From an uncultured Ruminococcus sp. (GTDB lineage Bacteria; Bacillota; Clostridia; Oscillospirales; Acutalibacteraceae): a DNA stretch of 37,679 nucleotides. The notes below the pieces were generated by a model. That model searched no databases and was not told the origin of the DNA. It worked only from the letters and a program-made list of their open reading frames with translations. Numbering within the stretch: the stretch's first letter is position 1; every line of letters starts with the position of its first letter. Positions 22,495 to 30,238 of this stretch are shown here, piece after piece. The DNA lies in NCBI GenBank assembly GCA_902764235.1, contig CACWVH010000003.1, positions 12,020 to 49,698 on the forward strand. The letters are read 5' to 3'. Made by a program: the position numbers and the translations under genes.

Positions 22495-23334
22495 CTATTC
22501 GGGTATTTCTGCATTTTCAAGAAGCCACAGTGCAACGGCATCCTCATAGCTTTTTCCGATCACAATATCGGCACACTCCTTCACTATTTCAGCACCGTCT
22601 GCAACCGCAATCCCCACATCAGCAAGGCTCAGCATTTCAAGATCATTCAGATTATCCCCGAATGCAACAACACGATCTGCACCGACAAGTTCCTTTATCC
22701 TTTGCATCCCTCTTGCCTTGGTAGCCCTGCTGCTGAACACCTCAAGAAAATAAAGATCGGAATAATTATCACTGTAAAGCGTCGGTCTTACTCCCTTTAT
22801 TTTTCCTATCTCATCGCAAATGGCCTTTAATCGTGCATATTCGTCAACCATTGTAAAGTATATGACCTTGTCATCGTCCTTTACGGTTATACAGCTGACC
22901 TGACTGAAGCTTTTATAATCATTATCCTTTCTGACCTCAAAAAAATTACGCTCAACATCATTTGTAAGACGCTCAAATTCAACATGAATACCGTATGTAT
23001 CATCTGCCTTATATACAAAGGACATCCTGTCAAAGCGTCTCAGAATATCCACGACAGCTCTTGCGTCCTCAGGCATTATCGGAGTGCAATCGGTGTAGCT
23101 GTGTTTCGGATAATCATACATAAGCACTCCGTTGAGCTGTACACAGGGGATCTTTATTCCAAGGCTTTCAAGTATTCCCACACTGCTCAGGCTTCTTGCA
23201 GTTGCTGCAGTGAACAGCACACCCTTTTTGATAAGTGAGCTTATAATTTCAGCTGTACGTCTGCTGAGTCTTGCGTCCCGTCCGAGAAGTGTACCATCAA
23301 GGTCAGATATATAGAGTGTTCTGTTTTTATTCAT
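22495..23334 (-). CDS. Cof-type HAD-IIB sugar-phosphate phosphatase
   Basis: A 279-aa cytoplasmic phosphatase. HAD motif I is SDLDGTLL (nucleophile D11, acid D13), motif II a Thr/Ser after strand 2 (TAATARS), motif III K206 in TKARGM, and motif IV GDNLNDLEM (226-234). A type IIB cap lies between about 85 and 190. Members dephosphorylate sugar phosphates or FMN-like metabolites with broad specificity, so the substrate is not predictable. ATG follows GGAGG at good spacing. It converges with the PPTase gene. Confidence 0.93.
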   Translation of the reverse strand: MNKNRTLYISDLDGTLLGRDARLSRRTAEIISSLIKKGVLFTAATARSLSSVGILESLGIKIPCVQLNGVLMYDYPKHSYTDCTPIMPEDARAVVDILRRFDRMSFVYKADDTYGIHVEFERLTNDVERNFFEVRKDNDYKSFSQVSCITVKDDDKVIYFTMVDEYARLKAICDEIGKIKGVRPTLYSDNYSDLYFLEVFSSRATKARGMQRIKELVGADRVVAFGDNLNDLEMLSLADVGIAVADGAEIVKECADIVIGKSYEDAVALWLLENAEIPE

Positions 23335-23419
23335 AAAGACCTCCTTCTTATGCTAAGTCAACAATCCTTCGAATATACATATTTGTCGCTTTCCTGAAAT
23401 AAAACTATTACAGAATTAT

Positions 23420-23461
23420 ATTCAAAACACCGACAGCTCAGCATCACTGGACTGTCGGTGT
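23420..23461 (-). terminator. Terminator after secF
   Basis: ACACCGACAG (23427-23436) and CTGTCGGTGT (23452-23461) form a perfect 10-bp stem with a 15-nt loop. On the minus strand TTTTGAATATAA follows. Confidence 0.85.
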
Positions 23462-23476
23462 ATGTGTTTTTCAGAA

Positions 23477-24715
23477 TTATTCTGTTTCGCCAGAATCGTC
23501 AGCAGACTCTACAGGAGTCTCATTTTCATCCTGCTCAGCTTCCTCAGAAGATACTTCCTCTGTCTCAGCTTCTGTCTCAGGCTCTGAATCATCAGATATT
23601 TCTTCCTCCGTCTCAGCTTCGGCAGCTTTATCCTCAGCTTTGACTTCAGCTTCTGTCTTTGCCTTCTTTTCTGTCTTTTTCTCAGGCTTTACATTCTTTT
23701 TTGCAGGAGCCTTTTTGTTTTTCTTATCAGACTTTTTCTGTTCCTTGGCATCCTTTTCCTTCTTATCCTTTTCAGCCTTCTTCTTGTCGGTGTGGTTCTT
23801 CCACATTACCCAGAGAGGTGCAGCGATGCAGATGGAAGAATAACAACCGGATACAAGACCGATCATCATCGGAAGTGCAAAGCTGATGATAGACTCAATA
23901 TTGAAGATAAGAGATACAACAAGAACTGCTCCGATAGCAGCAAGCGTTGTGATACTTGTGCAGATAGTTCTTGTGAAGCACTGGTTGATACTTGCGTTGG
24001 TAACCTCTGCTGTTGTTGCCTTCGGACCCATCTTTCTGCGGTTTTCTCTGATTCTGTCGTAAATAACGATAGTATCGTTTACAGAGTAACCGAGTACCAT
24101 AAGTACAACTGCTATAAAATTGTCGTTAAGCGACATATTGAACATCGCAAATGTAAAGTATACGATAATAAGGTCATGCACAAGAGCTACAATAGCCATT
24201 ACACCGGCAGAGATACCGCCGATCTTCTTGAATCTGATACCGATATAAGCGATAATCAGAACTGCTGCTAAGATTACAGCTGCAAGACACTTGAAGAAGA
24301 AGTTTGCGCCCTTTGAAGCATCTACGACTGTTGACTGCTCGACCTTGAAATTATTCTTTGGAAACTCTTTTGTAAGTTCCTCTGTTACCTTATCCTGCTC
24401 GTCAACAGAGATAGCCTTGTTGCCCATGAACTGGAGAGATACAAGGTGACTGTTGGAATCTGAGGATGCAAGGTTCTCAGCGAAGGTAAAGGTAATAGTA
24501 TCCTTTGTTGCCTTTTGAGCCACATCGGAAAGCTTCTTTTCTGTTACATTTCCGCTGTAGCTGTATTTGATAATTGTACCGCCGGTGAACTGGATATCTA
24601 TTCTTGTGGGAAGCACGAATATATTAACAATAAGTGCCACAAGCATTATTCCGAGTGAAATACAGAAAAAGATCTTAGAGTTCTTGACGAAATCTAAATG
24701 GAATTTTTGTCTCAT
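23477..24715 (-). CDS. secF: SecF, protein-export membrane protein with long charged C-terminal tail
   Basis: A 412-aa RND-type subunit of the SecDF complex, which uses the ion gradient to pull translocated proteins across the membrane after SecYEG. The first helix (about 15-35) is followed by an extracytoplasmic domain opening with IQFTGGT, then five helices (about 135-300) with ALVHDLIIVYF and YSVNDTIVIYDRIREN, the conserved proton-path region. After about residue 310 comes a roughly 100-residue cytoplasmic tail, first Lys-rich (KKEKDAKEQKKSDKKNKK) and then almost purely acidic (EEEISDDSEPETEAE). Most SecF proteins lack this. The ATG overlaps the secD stop by 4 bp (ATGA), so the two are translationally coupled. 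Confidence 0.95.
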   Translation of the reverse strand: MRQKFHLDFVKNSKIFFCISLGIMLVALIVNIFVLPTRIDIQFTGGTIIKYSYSGNVTEKKLSDVAQKATKDTITFTFAENLASSDSNSHLVSLQFMGNKAISVDEQDKVTEELTKEFPKNNFKVEQSTVVDASKGANFFFKCLAAVILAAVLIIAYIGIRFKKIGGISAGVMAIVALVHDLIIVYFTFAMFNMSLNDNFIAVVLMVLGYSVNDTIVIYDRIRENRRKMGPKATTAEVTNASINQCFTRTICTSITTLAAIGAVLVVSLIFNIESIISFALPMMIGLVSGCYSSICIAAPLWVMWKNHTDKKKAEKDKKEKDAKEQKKSDKKNKKAPAKKNVKPEKKTEKKAKTEAEVKAEDKAAEAETEEEISDDSEPETEAETEEVSSEEAEQDENETPVESADDSGETE

Positions 24716-26073
24716 GATTTCTTCTTACCTCCGTACAATCTTTTATTTCTCAGGAATTTAAGTCCTGAAACAGAGCGGAGCATCATTCTTGAAGCCCATA
24801 CGCCCATAATGAAGTTGGAGATAACACCAACGAGAAGTGTATAGCCAAAGGCATAGATAAGACCTGTTGTTGAAACTCCGAACAGAGCTGAGAAGATATT
24901 TGCCGGACCGAATACAAGGATAAGGATAACGGCAACGATAATAATAGTGATATTACCGTCGATAATAGCTGACAGTGAGCCTTTTGTGCCGTTATTGATA
25001 CAGCCGTCAAGAGTCTTGCCTGTCCACAGCTCATCCTTGATTCTCTCTGCGGTGATGATATTTGCGTCAACACCCATACCGATAGAAAGGATCATACCCG
25101 CAATACCGGGGATCGTCATTGTAAAGCTCGGGAACACGGTGAAGTAGCCCGAAACTGCCATGATTGAAAGTGAAAGCTGACCGAGAAGAGCAATAAACGC
25201 AACAAATCCCGGAAGTCTGTACATAATACACATGAACAGGAAAATGAAGCAAAGAGCTGCAACAGCAGCAATACCCATTGCCTGGAGTGCATATGTACCG
25301 AGGCTCGGACTTATCGTACCGTAGCTTTCTATTTTAAGGCTGAACGGAAGTGCGCCGGCATTGATCTTATTAGCAAGCTCTGTTGCACTTTCTGCAGTGA
25401 ACGGGTTTTCATTAGATGATATCATTGCATTGCCGTCTGTAATGGCTTCGTTTACGGTGGGAGCGGAGATCATAGTATCATCCATCCAGATTGAGATCTG
25501 CTTACCGACATTATTCTGAGTTGCGTCAGCAAATTTTGTCTTACCCTCATCGGTAAACTCAAGATCGATGATATACTGTGCCTTCTGACTGCCGTTAGCC
25601 TGCATATATTTTGCAGAAGCACTCTTTACATCTTTACCTGTAAGAAGCTCTGTACCGGTCTGCTCAGTTCCTTCTCTGAATACAAGCTGTGCAGTCGAAG
25701 CAAGCTCTTTGATAGCTTCGCCCGGGTCATAGCTTTCCTCATCAGATTTCCATGGGAAACGAACTGTGATTCTGTCATTAGTATAGTCAGGATAAAGCTC
25801 ATAGTCTGTTACATTCTGATTAACAAGACGAAGGTCTATGATAGCCTTTACCGACTGCATCTGTTCCTCGGTTGCGTCGATTCCGTCTGCAGGAGCGAAA
25901 ACAGCTTCAACGCCGCCATTGATGTCGATGCCCCATCGTATATCATTAATACCCTTGATATGAGTAACCGTCAGATCGCCGTTTTCACTGTATACACCAA
26001 AAACTGATGTATAGGTAAGCAGCAGAATGACTGCGAATACGATGAAGAACACCGGTTTGCCAACACGTTTCAT
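24712..26073 (-). CDS. secD: SecD, protein-export membrane protein
   Basis: A 453-aa partner of SecF. The first helix (about 7-25) precedes RWGIDINGGVEAVF, the SecD D-x-x-G-G motif. A large extracytoplasmic region (about 60-265) contains the P1-like parts and the ITDGNAMISS stretch. Five helices follow (about 275-440) with ILSIGMGVDANIITAERIKDEL, which carries the conserved Asp of the ion path. ATG 26073 follows GGAGGATACC; the in-frame sequence upstream is leader, not protein. Transcription starts at a perfect sigma-A promoter 125 bp upstream. The protein is slightly shorter than Gram-negative SecD, as expected in Firmicutes. Confidence 0.95.
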   Translation of the reverse strand: MKRVGKPVFFIVFAVILLLTYTSVFGVYSENGDLTVTHIKGINDIRWGIDINGGVEAVFAPADGIDATEEQMQSVKAIIDLRLVNQNVTDYELYPDYTNDRITVRFPWKSDEESYDPGEAIKELASTAQLVFREGTEQTGTELLTGKDVKSASAKYMQANGSQKAQYIIDLEFTDEGKTKFADATQNNVGKQISIWMDDTMISAPTVNEAITDGNAMISSNENPFTAESATELANKINAGALPFSLKIESYGTISPSLGTYALQAMGIAAVAALCFIFLFMCIMYRLPGFVAFIALLGQLSLSIMAVSGYFTVFPSFTMTIPGIAGMILSIGMGVDANIITAERIKDELWTGKTLDGCINNGTKGSLSAIIDGNITIIIVAVILILVFGPANIFSALFGVSTTGLIYAFGYTLLVGVISNFIMGVWASRMMLRSVSGLKFLRNKRLYGGKKKS

Positions 26074-26151
26074 ACGGTATCCTCCAAATGAATAATTTTT
26101 TTCGGTCTTGTGAAAACCCGATAACACGAACTGATTTTCACTATCCCTTGA

Positions 26152-26184
26152 TTTTGCCGAAGGCAATTGCCCTTATCGACAAAA
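26152..26184 (-). promoter_or_regulatory. Hairpin at the 5' end of the secDF leader
   Basis: TTTTGCCGA (26152-26160) and TCGACAAAA (26176-26184) pair with one mismatch around the inner AAGGCAATTGCC-CTT. The structure lies from about +7 to +40 of the predicted secDF mRNA. A second stem, GTGAAAA/TTTTCAC, follows in the leader (about 26110-26142). No known element was recognised. Confidence 0.45.
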
Positions 26185-26197
26185 CATATCAAATAAC

Positions 26198-26226
26198 ATT
26201 ATATAGTTTTTGCCTTAAAATGTCAA
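26198..26226 (-). promoter_or_regulatory. Consensus promoter of secDF
   Basis: On the minus strand, TTGACA (26226-26221), 17 bp and TATAAT (26203-26198) match perfectly, giving a leader of about 115 nt before the secD ATG. The rest of the 26074-26497 gap holds leader hairpins and the terminator-like hairpin at 26401-26445. Confidence 0.8.
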
Positions 26227-26400
26227 TGCTTTTATACATTTTTCAGCACCTTGACCAAGTTCTGACAGTAATATTTTTTTCACAGACTTTGCGTTTATTT
26301 CTATGTGATAATTAATATGTTAATTTTCCTATAATTGATTCTTTCTGAACGCTGCTGTCGATTGGTTGTGTCCGCAGGATGCTGACTCAGCCAAAGAGAA

Positions 26401-26445
26401 GAACCACCACGCCACGCACGGAGGGGCGACGTGCTGGTTCTTTTT
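26401..26445. terminator. Terminator-like hairpin between the antiporter and secDF genes
   Basis: GAACCA-C-CACG and CGTG-C-TGGTTC pair with one mismatch around a GC-rich loop. TTTTT follows on the plus strand, with a weaker CTTCTCTTT tract on the minus strand. Since both flanking genes are on the minus strand, it most likely ends the antiporter transcript. Confidence 0.55.
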
Positions 26446-26497
26446 GGTTAAGCGGTAAAGCAGCTGTGCGCAAAAATTATTCACTATTCATTATTCG

Positions 26498-27742
26498 TTA
26501 TTCACTGAGCGAACGAAGTGAGCGTTTCCGTTTTCGTGTTTGGTTTTTTCTTTTTTCTGAAAGCACAAGCTTCAGAAGAATAGGTGTGATTATTGTTGTA
26601 ACGATAACGACAAGAACTATCGGCGGAAAAAGTGCGGAATCGATTATACCTGCCTCATTTCCCTTTTGAGCAACTATCAGTGCTACCTCGCCTCTCGATA
26701 CCATTCCGATACCGATTGCAAGGGATTCTCTGTTACTGAATCTGCACAGCTTTGCGCCGACTCCGCAGCCTATGATCTTTGAAAGTATCGCCACAACAAG
26801 CAAGGCTCCGGAGAAAGCAAATATTGTTGTATCCATTGCTGTGATGTGTGTCTTGATTCCTATGCTTGCAAAGAATACAGGAGAGAAAAATGCAAAGGCA
26901 ACAATGCTGACCTTTTTATCTATATATTCATGTGAAGAATAATTGCAGAGTATCAGTCCTGCAAAATATGCTCCTGTTATATCTGCAACTCCGAAATAAT
27001 GCTCTGCACAGAAGGACATCAGAAATGCAAAGGACAAACCGAAAATTACTATCCTGTGTTTTTTTGCATAGAATTTTGACGGCAGCATAGAGAGCAGCCT
27101 TACAACAACCGCACATACAACGACAAAGACAAAGAAAAGACCTATCTTTATAACAGATTCAACAGGATCAACGGTCTTATCCTGAAGTCCTGTTACAAGT
27201 GTGAGTACGATAATGCCGATTATATCATCTATTATCGCAGCCCCCAGTATCGCAGTTCCCATTTTGGTTTTGAGCTTTCCCATTTCCCTGAGAGTCTCAA
27301 CGGTAATGCTGACTGATGTTGCCATAAGGACGACTCCGACAAATATCGTTTTGCAGACGTGGAGCTGATCCGTAAAGTCAAAGCCGTAAAACAGTCCATA
27401 TGTCACTGCGCCGCCTGCCATCGGGACTATTACACCTATCAGCGCAATAATAAGCGATGCTGCGCCTGTTTTTTTAAGCTCGCTGAAATCTGTACCGATA
27501 CCGGCAAGGAACATCAGTATTATTACACCTATTTCCGCTGTACGGTTAATAAAATCAAGCTCGCTTCCGCCGCCGAGAATCGAATTGTCCGCACCAAGAA
27601 GATTGAATACAGACGGTCCTATCAGCAGTCCTGCGATAAGAGCGCCCACGACCTGAGGCATATTGACCTTCTGCGACAGCAGTCCGAAAATTTTTGTTGA
27701 TGCCAGTATTATTGCCAGCACCAGTAAATATATATAGCTCAC
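26498..27742 (-). CDS. CPA2-family cation:proton antiporter
   Basis: A 414-aa integral membrane protein of the Na+/H+ exchanger fold, with about 12 helices from residue 4 to about 390. The ion-binding Asp pair is seen in GAAIIDDIIGI, as in NapA-like electrogenic members. Other conserved parts are LMFLAGIGTDFSEL, ADITGAYFAGLIL and FASIGIKTH. There is no cytoplasmic RCK/TrkA-N domain, which separates it from KefB/KefC. It probably exports Na+ or K+ for protons. Translation starts with GTG at 27742 after GGAAGGG. The last 20 residues (KRKNQTRKRKRSLRSLSE) are basic and run into a short repeat-like sequence (GAGCGAACGAAGTGAGC), so the natural end may have been altered. Confidence 0.88.
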   Translation of the reverse strand: MSYIYLLVLAIILASTKIFGLLSQKVNMPQVVGALIAGLLIGPSVFNLLGADNSILGGGSELDFINRTAEIGVIILMFLAGIGTDFSELKKTGAASLIIALIGVIVPMAGGAVTYGLFYGFDFTDQLHVCKTIFVGVVLMATSVSITVETLREMGKLKTKMGTAILGAAIIDDIIGIIVLTLVTGLQDKTVDPVESVIKIGLFFVFVVVCAVVVRLLSMLPSKFYAKKHRIVIFGLSFAFLMSFCAEHYFGVADITGAYFAGLILCNYSSHEYIDKKVSIVAFAFFSPVFFASIGIKTHITAMDTTIFAFSGALLVVAILSKIIGCGVGAKLCRFSNRESLAIGIGMVSRGEVALIVAQKGNEAGIIDSALFPPIVLVVIVTTIITPILLKLVLSEKRKNQTRKRKRSLRSLSE

Positions 27743-27773
27743 AATTACCCTTCCTTATTTTTTTATATGCATA

Positions 27774-27802
27774 AAAATACCACATTCTTATTGCTTTTTC
27801 AA
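27774..27802 (-). promoter_or_regulatory. Promoter of the antiporter gene
   Basis: On the minus strand, TTGAAA (27802-27797), 17 bp and TATTTT (27779-27774) lie about 30 bp before the GTG start. Confidence 0.5.
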
Positions 27803-27977
27803 TAGACAAATCCGACATTTTGATAAATATTTAACAAGCACACAAATTTGATTCCACTGTTTTATAATTTTGGTTAATATTAACATTTTTTCTCTGAATA
27901 TATGCTGTCTGACTGAGGAAAAATAGTAGAAAACACAAAAAAGAGACTGTGCTCAGTCCGGGAAGGAGTTTATTATA

Positions 27978-28331
27978 ATGCAATATGTGATATCATTCGT
28001 TACCGGAGGTCTTCTCTGTGTAATTGCCCAGATACTTATCGACAAAACCAAGATCACACCTGCAAGAATACTTGTAATCTATGTCACGGCAGGAGTTGCA
28101 CTGACAGCGATAGGAGTTTACGGTCCCTTTGTTGATTTTGCCGGAGCAGGAGCAACAGTTCCGCTGACAGGGTTCGGATATTCTCTTGCCGAGGGTGTAC
28201 GTGAGCAGGTTGCTGAGCGTGGTATCGTCGGTATTCTCACAGGAGGACTCGGTGCCTGTGCTGCCGGTATTTCCGCTGCAATTTTCTTTTCCTTTTTACT
28301 GACACTATTCAAAAAGCCTCAGGGAAAATAA
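27978..28331 (+). CDS. spoVAE: Stage V sporulation protein AE (SpoVAE/SpoVAEb)
   Basis: A 117-aa hydrophobic protein matching the SpoVAE family in length and in conserved phrases: FVTGGLLCVIAQILIDKTKITPAR, VPLTGFGYSLAEGV and GILTGGLGACAAGISAAI. About four membrane segments are predicted. In spore formers SpoVA proteins sit in the forespore membrane and move Ca-dipicolinate into and out of the spore. ATG follows GGAAGGAG. The usual partners spoVAC and spoVAD are not in this window, so the gene is separated from its normal operon or the partners are elsewhere. I did not find a convincing sigma-G promoter upstream. Confidence 0.88.
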   Translation: MQYVISFVTGGLLCVIAQILIDKTKITPARILVIYVTAGVALTAIGVYGPFVDFAGAGATVPLTGFGYSLAEGVREQVAERGIVGILTGGLGACAAGISAAIFFSFLLTLFKKPQGK

Positions 28332-28374
28332 CATTTACAATAACTCATACGAATTATCCATGATACTGCTTATT

Positions 28375-28415
28375 CATAAAAAATTCCGGATACGTAACAT
28401 ATGCTGCGTATCCGG
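28375..28415 (-). terminator. Terminator of the YitT-family gene
   Basis: CCGGATACG (28386-28394) and CGTATCCGG (28407-28415) form a 9-bp stem with a 12-nt loop. On the minus strand AATTTTTTATG follows, 12 bp after the stop. Confidence 0.85.
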
Positions 28416-28426
28416 TAAAATAATAT

Positions 28427-29302
28427 TCAATTGTTTGGTCTGCGGTAGAAATTACCCATTACCTCTTCAGATTTTACAATATTTATAAAGGCGCCGGGGT
28501 CTGCCTTTTTGATTTTTGCAACGACCATGCGTATTTCATCCGATGAAACAACAGAATATATCATATTCCGTTCCCTGCCCTTATACAGTCCTACGCCCTT
28601 GAACAGAGTTCCGTCATGATTGGTATTTTCCCTGATGACCTCATAGACCTTATCCGGCTTTTCTGTTATTATAAACATTGTCTGCTTCTGATACCTTTTG
28701 TAAAGCATCTGTATAATCATTGTGGAGCAGAACTGGAGGATTATGGAATACATAGCTCCTCTCCAGCCGAAAAGTATTCCCGAACAGACAAGCACTACGA
28801 CATTTCCGGCAAAAATATAATTCCATGCGTCCTTACCGTATTTTTCAGAGATAAAGATGGATATAAAATCTGCACCTCCGCTTGTTGCATTGCTTATCAG
28901 ACAGATAGAGATCGCAGTCCCATTGATAATACCTCCGAAAACAGCACATAGCAGAATATCATTTGTCAGCTGGAAATTCGGGATGACGTCCGCAAATACA
29001 GACGAAAGGACAATCATTATCAGCGAATATATAGTAAATCTTTTTCCGATAAATTTAAAGGCAAGCAGAGCAGGCACGGCATTCAGCGGAATATATATAG
29101 CACTCAGCGGAAGCTCTATTCCGGCAAATTGCCTGAGAGCATGCTGACCCAGCAGCGAGATACCTGTGAAGCCGCCGGAAAGCAAGCCCGACCCATGAAG
29201 AAAATTATTGATCGAAAAGCCGTATATTGCCGCCGCAAAAACAATACATACAATATGCCATGCTTCTCTTGTTATTGAAACCTTGGTTTTGTTATTATCC
29301 AT
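28427..29302 (-). CDS. YitT family membrane protein (DUF161 + DUF2179)
   Basis: A 291-aa protein. Five or six hydrophobic helices (about 14-200) with FLHGSGLLSGGFTGISLLG, FKFIGKRFTIYS and NATSGGADFIS form the YitT membrane region. A C-terminal cytoplasmic DUF2179 domain (about 215-285) has KGVGLYKGRERNMIYSVVS and ends near NIVKSEEVMGNFY. The family is widespread in Firmicutes; its transport role is not established for this subgroup. ATG 29302 follows GGGAGGG, and the upstream in-frame extension has no ribosome site. It is convergent with spoVAE and followed by a clear terminator. Confidence 0.9.
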   Translation of the reverse strand: MDNNKTKVSITREAWHIVCIVFAAAIYGFSINNFLHGSGLLSGGFTGISLLGQHALRQFAGIELPLSAIYIPLNAVPALLAFKFIGKRFTIYSLIMIVLSSVFADVIPNFQLTNDILLCAVFGGIINGTAISICLISNATSGGADFISIFISEKYGKDAWNYIFAGNVVVLVCSGILFGWRGAMYSIILQFCSTMIIQMLYKRYQKQTMFIITEKPDKVYEVIRENTNHDGTLFKGVGLYKGRERNMIYSVVSSDEIRMVVAKIKKADPGAFINIVKSEEVMGNFYRRPNN

Positions 29303-29426
29303 ATAAAGCCCTCCCGAGGGAGCCATAATACACTTTTATACATCTCTGACTGCCGCCCATTATCTGAGAATACCACAACTGATATCAACATCAGAATGAG
29401 TACAGCCGTGAAGCCCAGAATACAGA

Positions 29427-29855
29427 TCACATATCCAGAAAATCACCTGAGGGATCCTGATCGTCATGGAAATCATGTATTCCGTCCACGATCTCGCTCT
29501 GACGCATCTTCATTCTCAGCCTGTCCTTTTCCACTGCTTCGGAAAGCACTTCCTTGAATTCCTTCGGGTGTTTTATATTCTTGACAATAAGTGTGGGATT
29601 AGTTTTATCATGTGCATAAACCGTCAGAGTTCCCAGTCCGAACATTTTCTGGAAAAGCGATCTGGTAAGCGTCATATCCGTTACACGATACATCAGAATT
29701 TCATTTTCAGAGCTGTTTAAAAGACCTGATTCGATAATTATTTTCTTTTCCGTAAGAATATATTTTGTGAATGTCCATGGTATTCCGAAAAAAAGCCAGC
29801 GCTTTCTTTCTCTCATAAGCTCACGGTTTACTCCGATTTTACTTTCCTCAGCCAT
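29427..29855 (-). CDS. Bacterial PH-domain (bPH2-like) protein
   Basis: A 142-aa protein without a membrane helix. Residues about 15-105 carry the bacterial PH-2 pattern: FTKYILTEKKIIIESGLLNS, then EILMYRVTDMTLTRSLFQKMFGLGTLTVYAHD and KNIKHPKEFKEVLSEAVEKDR, ending with an acidic tail. Related proteins often carry two helices and sit at the membrane; this one is a soluble version, perhaps recruited to a partner. ATG 29855 follows GGAGG; an in-frame extension upstream is rejected because it covers the -10 box. Its promoter overlaps a perfect 14-bp inverted repeat, suggesting specific repression. Function unknown. Confidence 0.8.
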   Translation of the reverse strand: MAEESKIGVNRELMRERKRWLFFGIPWTFTKYILTEKKIIIESGLLNSSENEILMYRVTDMTLTRSLFQKMFGLGTLTVYAHDKTNPTLIVKNIKHPKEFKEVLSEAVEKDRLRMKMRQSEIVDGIHDFHDDQDPSGDFLDM

Positions 29856-29886
29856 TTTACTACCTCCTGATGCTATGCTGAAAAGC

Positions 29887-29933
29887 ATTATATACAAATT
29901 CAGTTATGACAGTCTGTCCGTCATAACTGAATT
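29887..29933 (-). promoter_or_regulatory. Promoter with long palindrome upstream of the bPH2 gene
   Basis: AATTCAGTTATGAC (29897-29910) and GTCATAACTGAATT (29920-29933) are perfect 14-bp inverted arms with a 9-nt centre. A TATAAT -10 box on the minus strand (29892-29887) starts 4 bp beyond the inner arm, so the palindrome covers the spacer and -35 region. No good -35 hexamer is visible, which fits a regulated or activator-dependent promoter. A start near 29880 leaves a 25-nt leader with the ribosome site. Confidence 0.6.
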
Positions 29934-30124
29934 ATATTATATTACGTTAAATAAGTCAACCGCCGGCGTGCCGCCGGTGTCGCGACGCGATATCGCTTCA
30001 CTACGTTTCGCTCTGTGTTCAGAACTTCTGCTTTTATTCCCGCGGCTCTGATTTCTTCTGACCAAAACTTTAATGTCAGTTGATTATAATTCCCTCAAAG
30101 CTCCCGGTTTTTTTTACGAACCGT

Positions 30125-30216
30125 GCCGCCAGCGTGACGCTGGACCCTTGATTCACGTTTTAGTCAGTCTGAAAAGTTTTATTCGGGCACCGCCATACTT
30201 ATTCAGTCTGAACTGC
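30125..30216 (-). repeat. Dispersed intergenic repeat, copy 2 (inverted relative to copy 1)
   Basis: The reverse complement aligns with 9912-10004 over about 93 bp, at roughly 80-85 percent by eye. The 29934-30124 stretch beside it has GC-rich short palindromes (CCGGCG-TG-CCGCCGG, TCGCGACGCGA) and I see no gene in it. So the 383-bp gap 29856-30238 holds a promoter/palindrome, a GC-rich segment and this repeat. Confidence 0.75.
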
Positions 30217-30238
30217 CGGACCATTTTATAGGATCTGC

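Noticed and set aside
26074-26166. N-terminal extension or leader peptide of secD
   Set aside because: No ribosome site precedes its first possible start, and the region lies inside the predicted mRNA leader; the ATG at 26073 has GGAGG.
27895-27935. Sigma-G or sigma-F promoter of spoVAE
   Set aside because: TGAATA is present but no -10 element with correct spacing and sequence was found.
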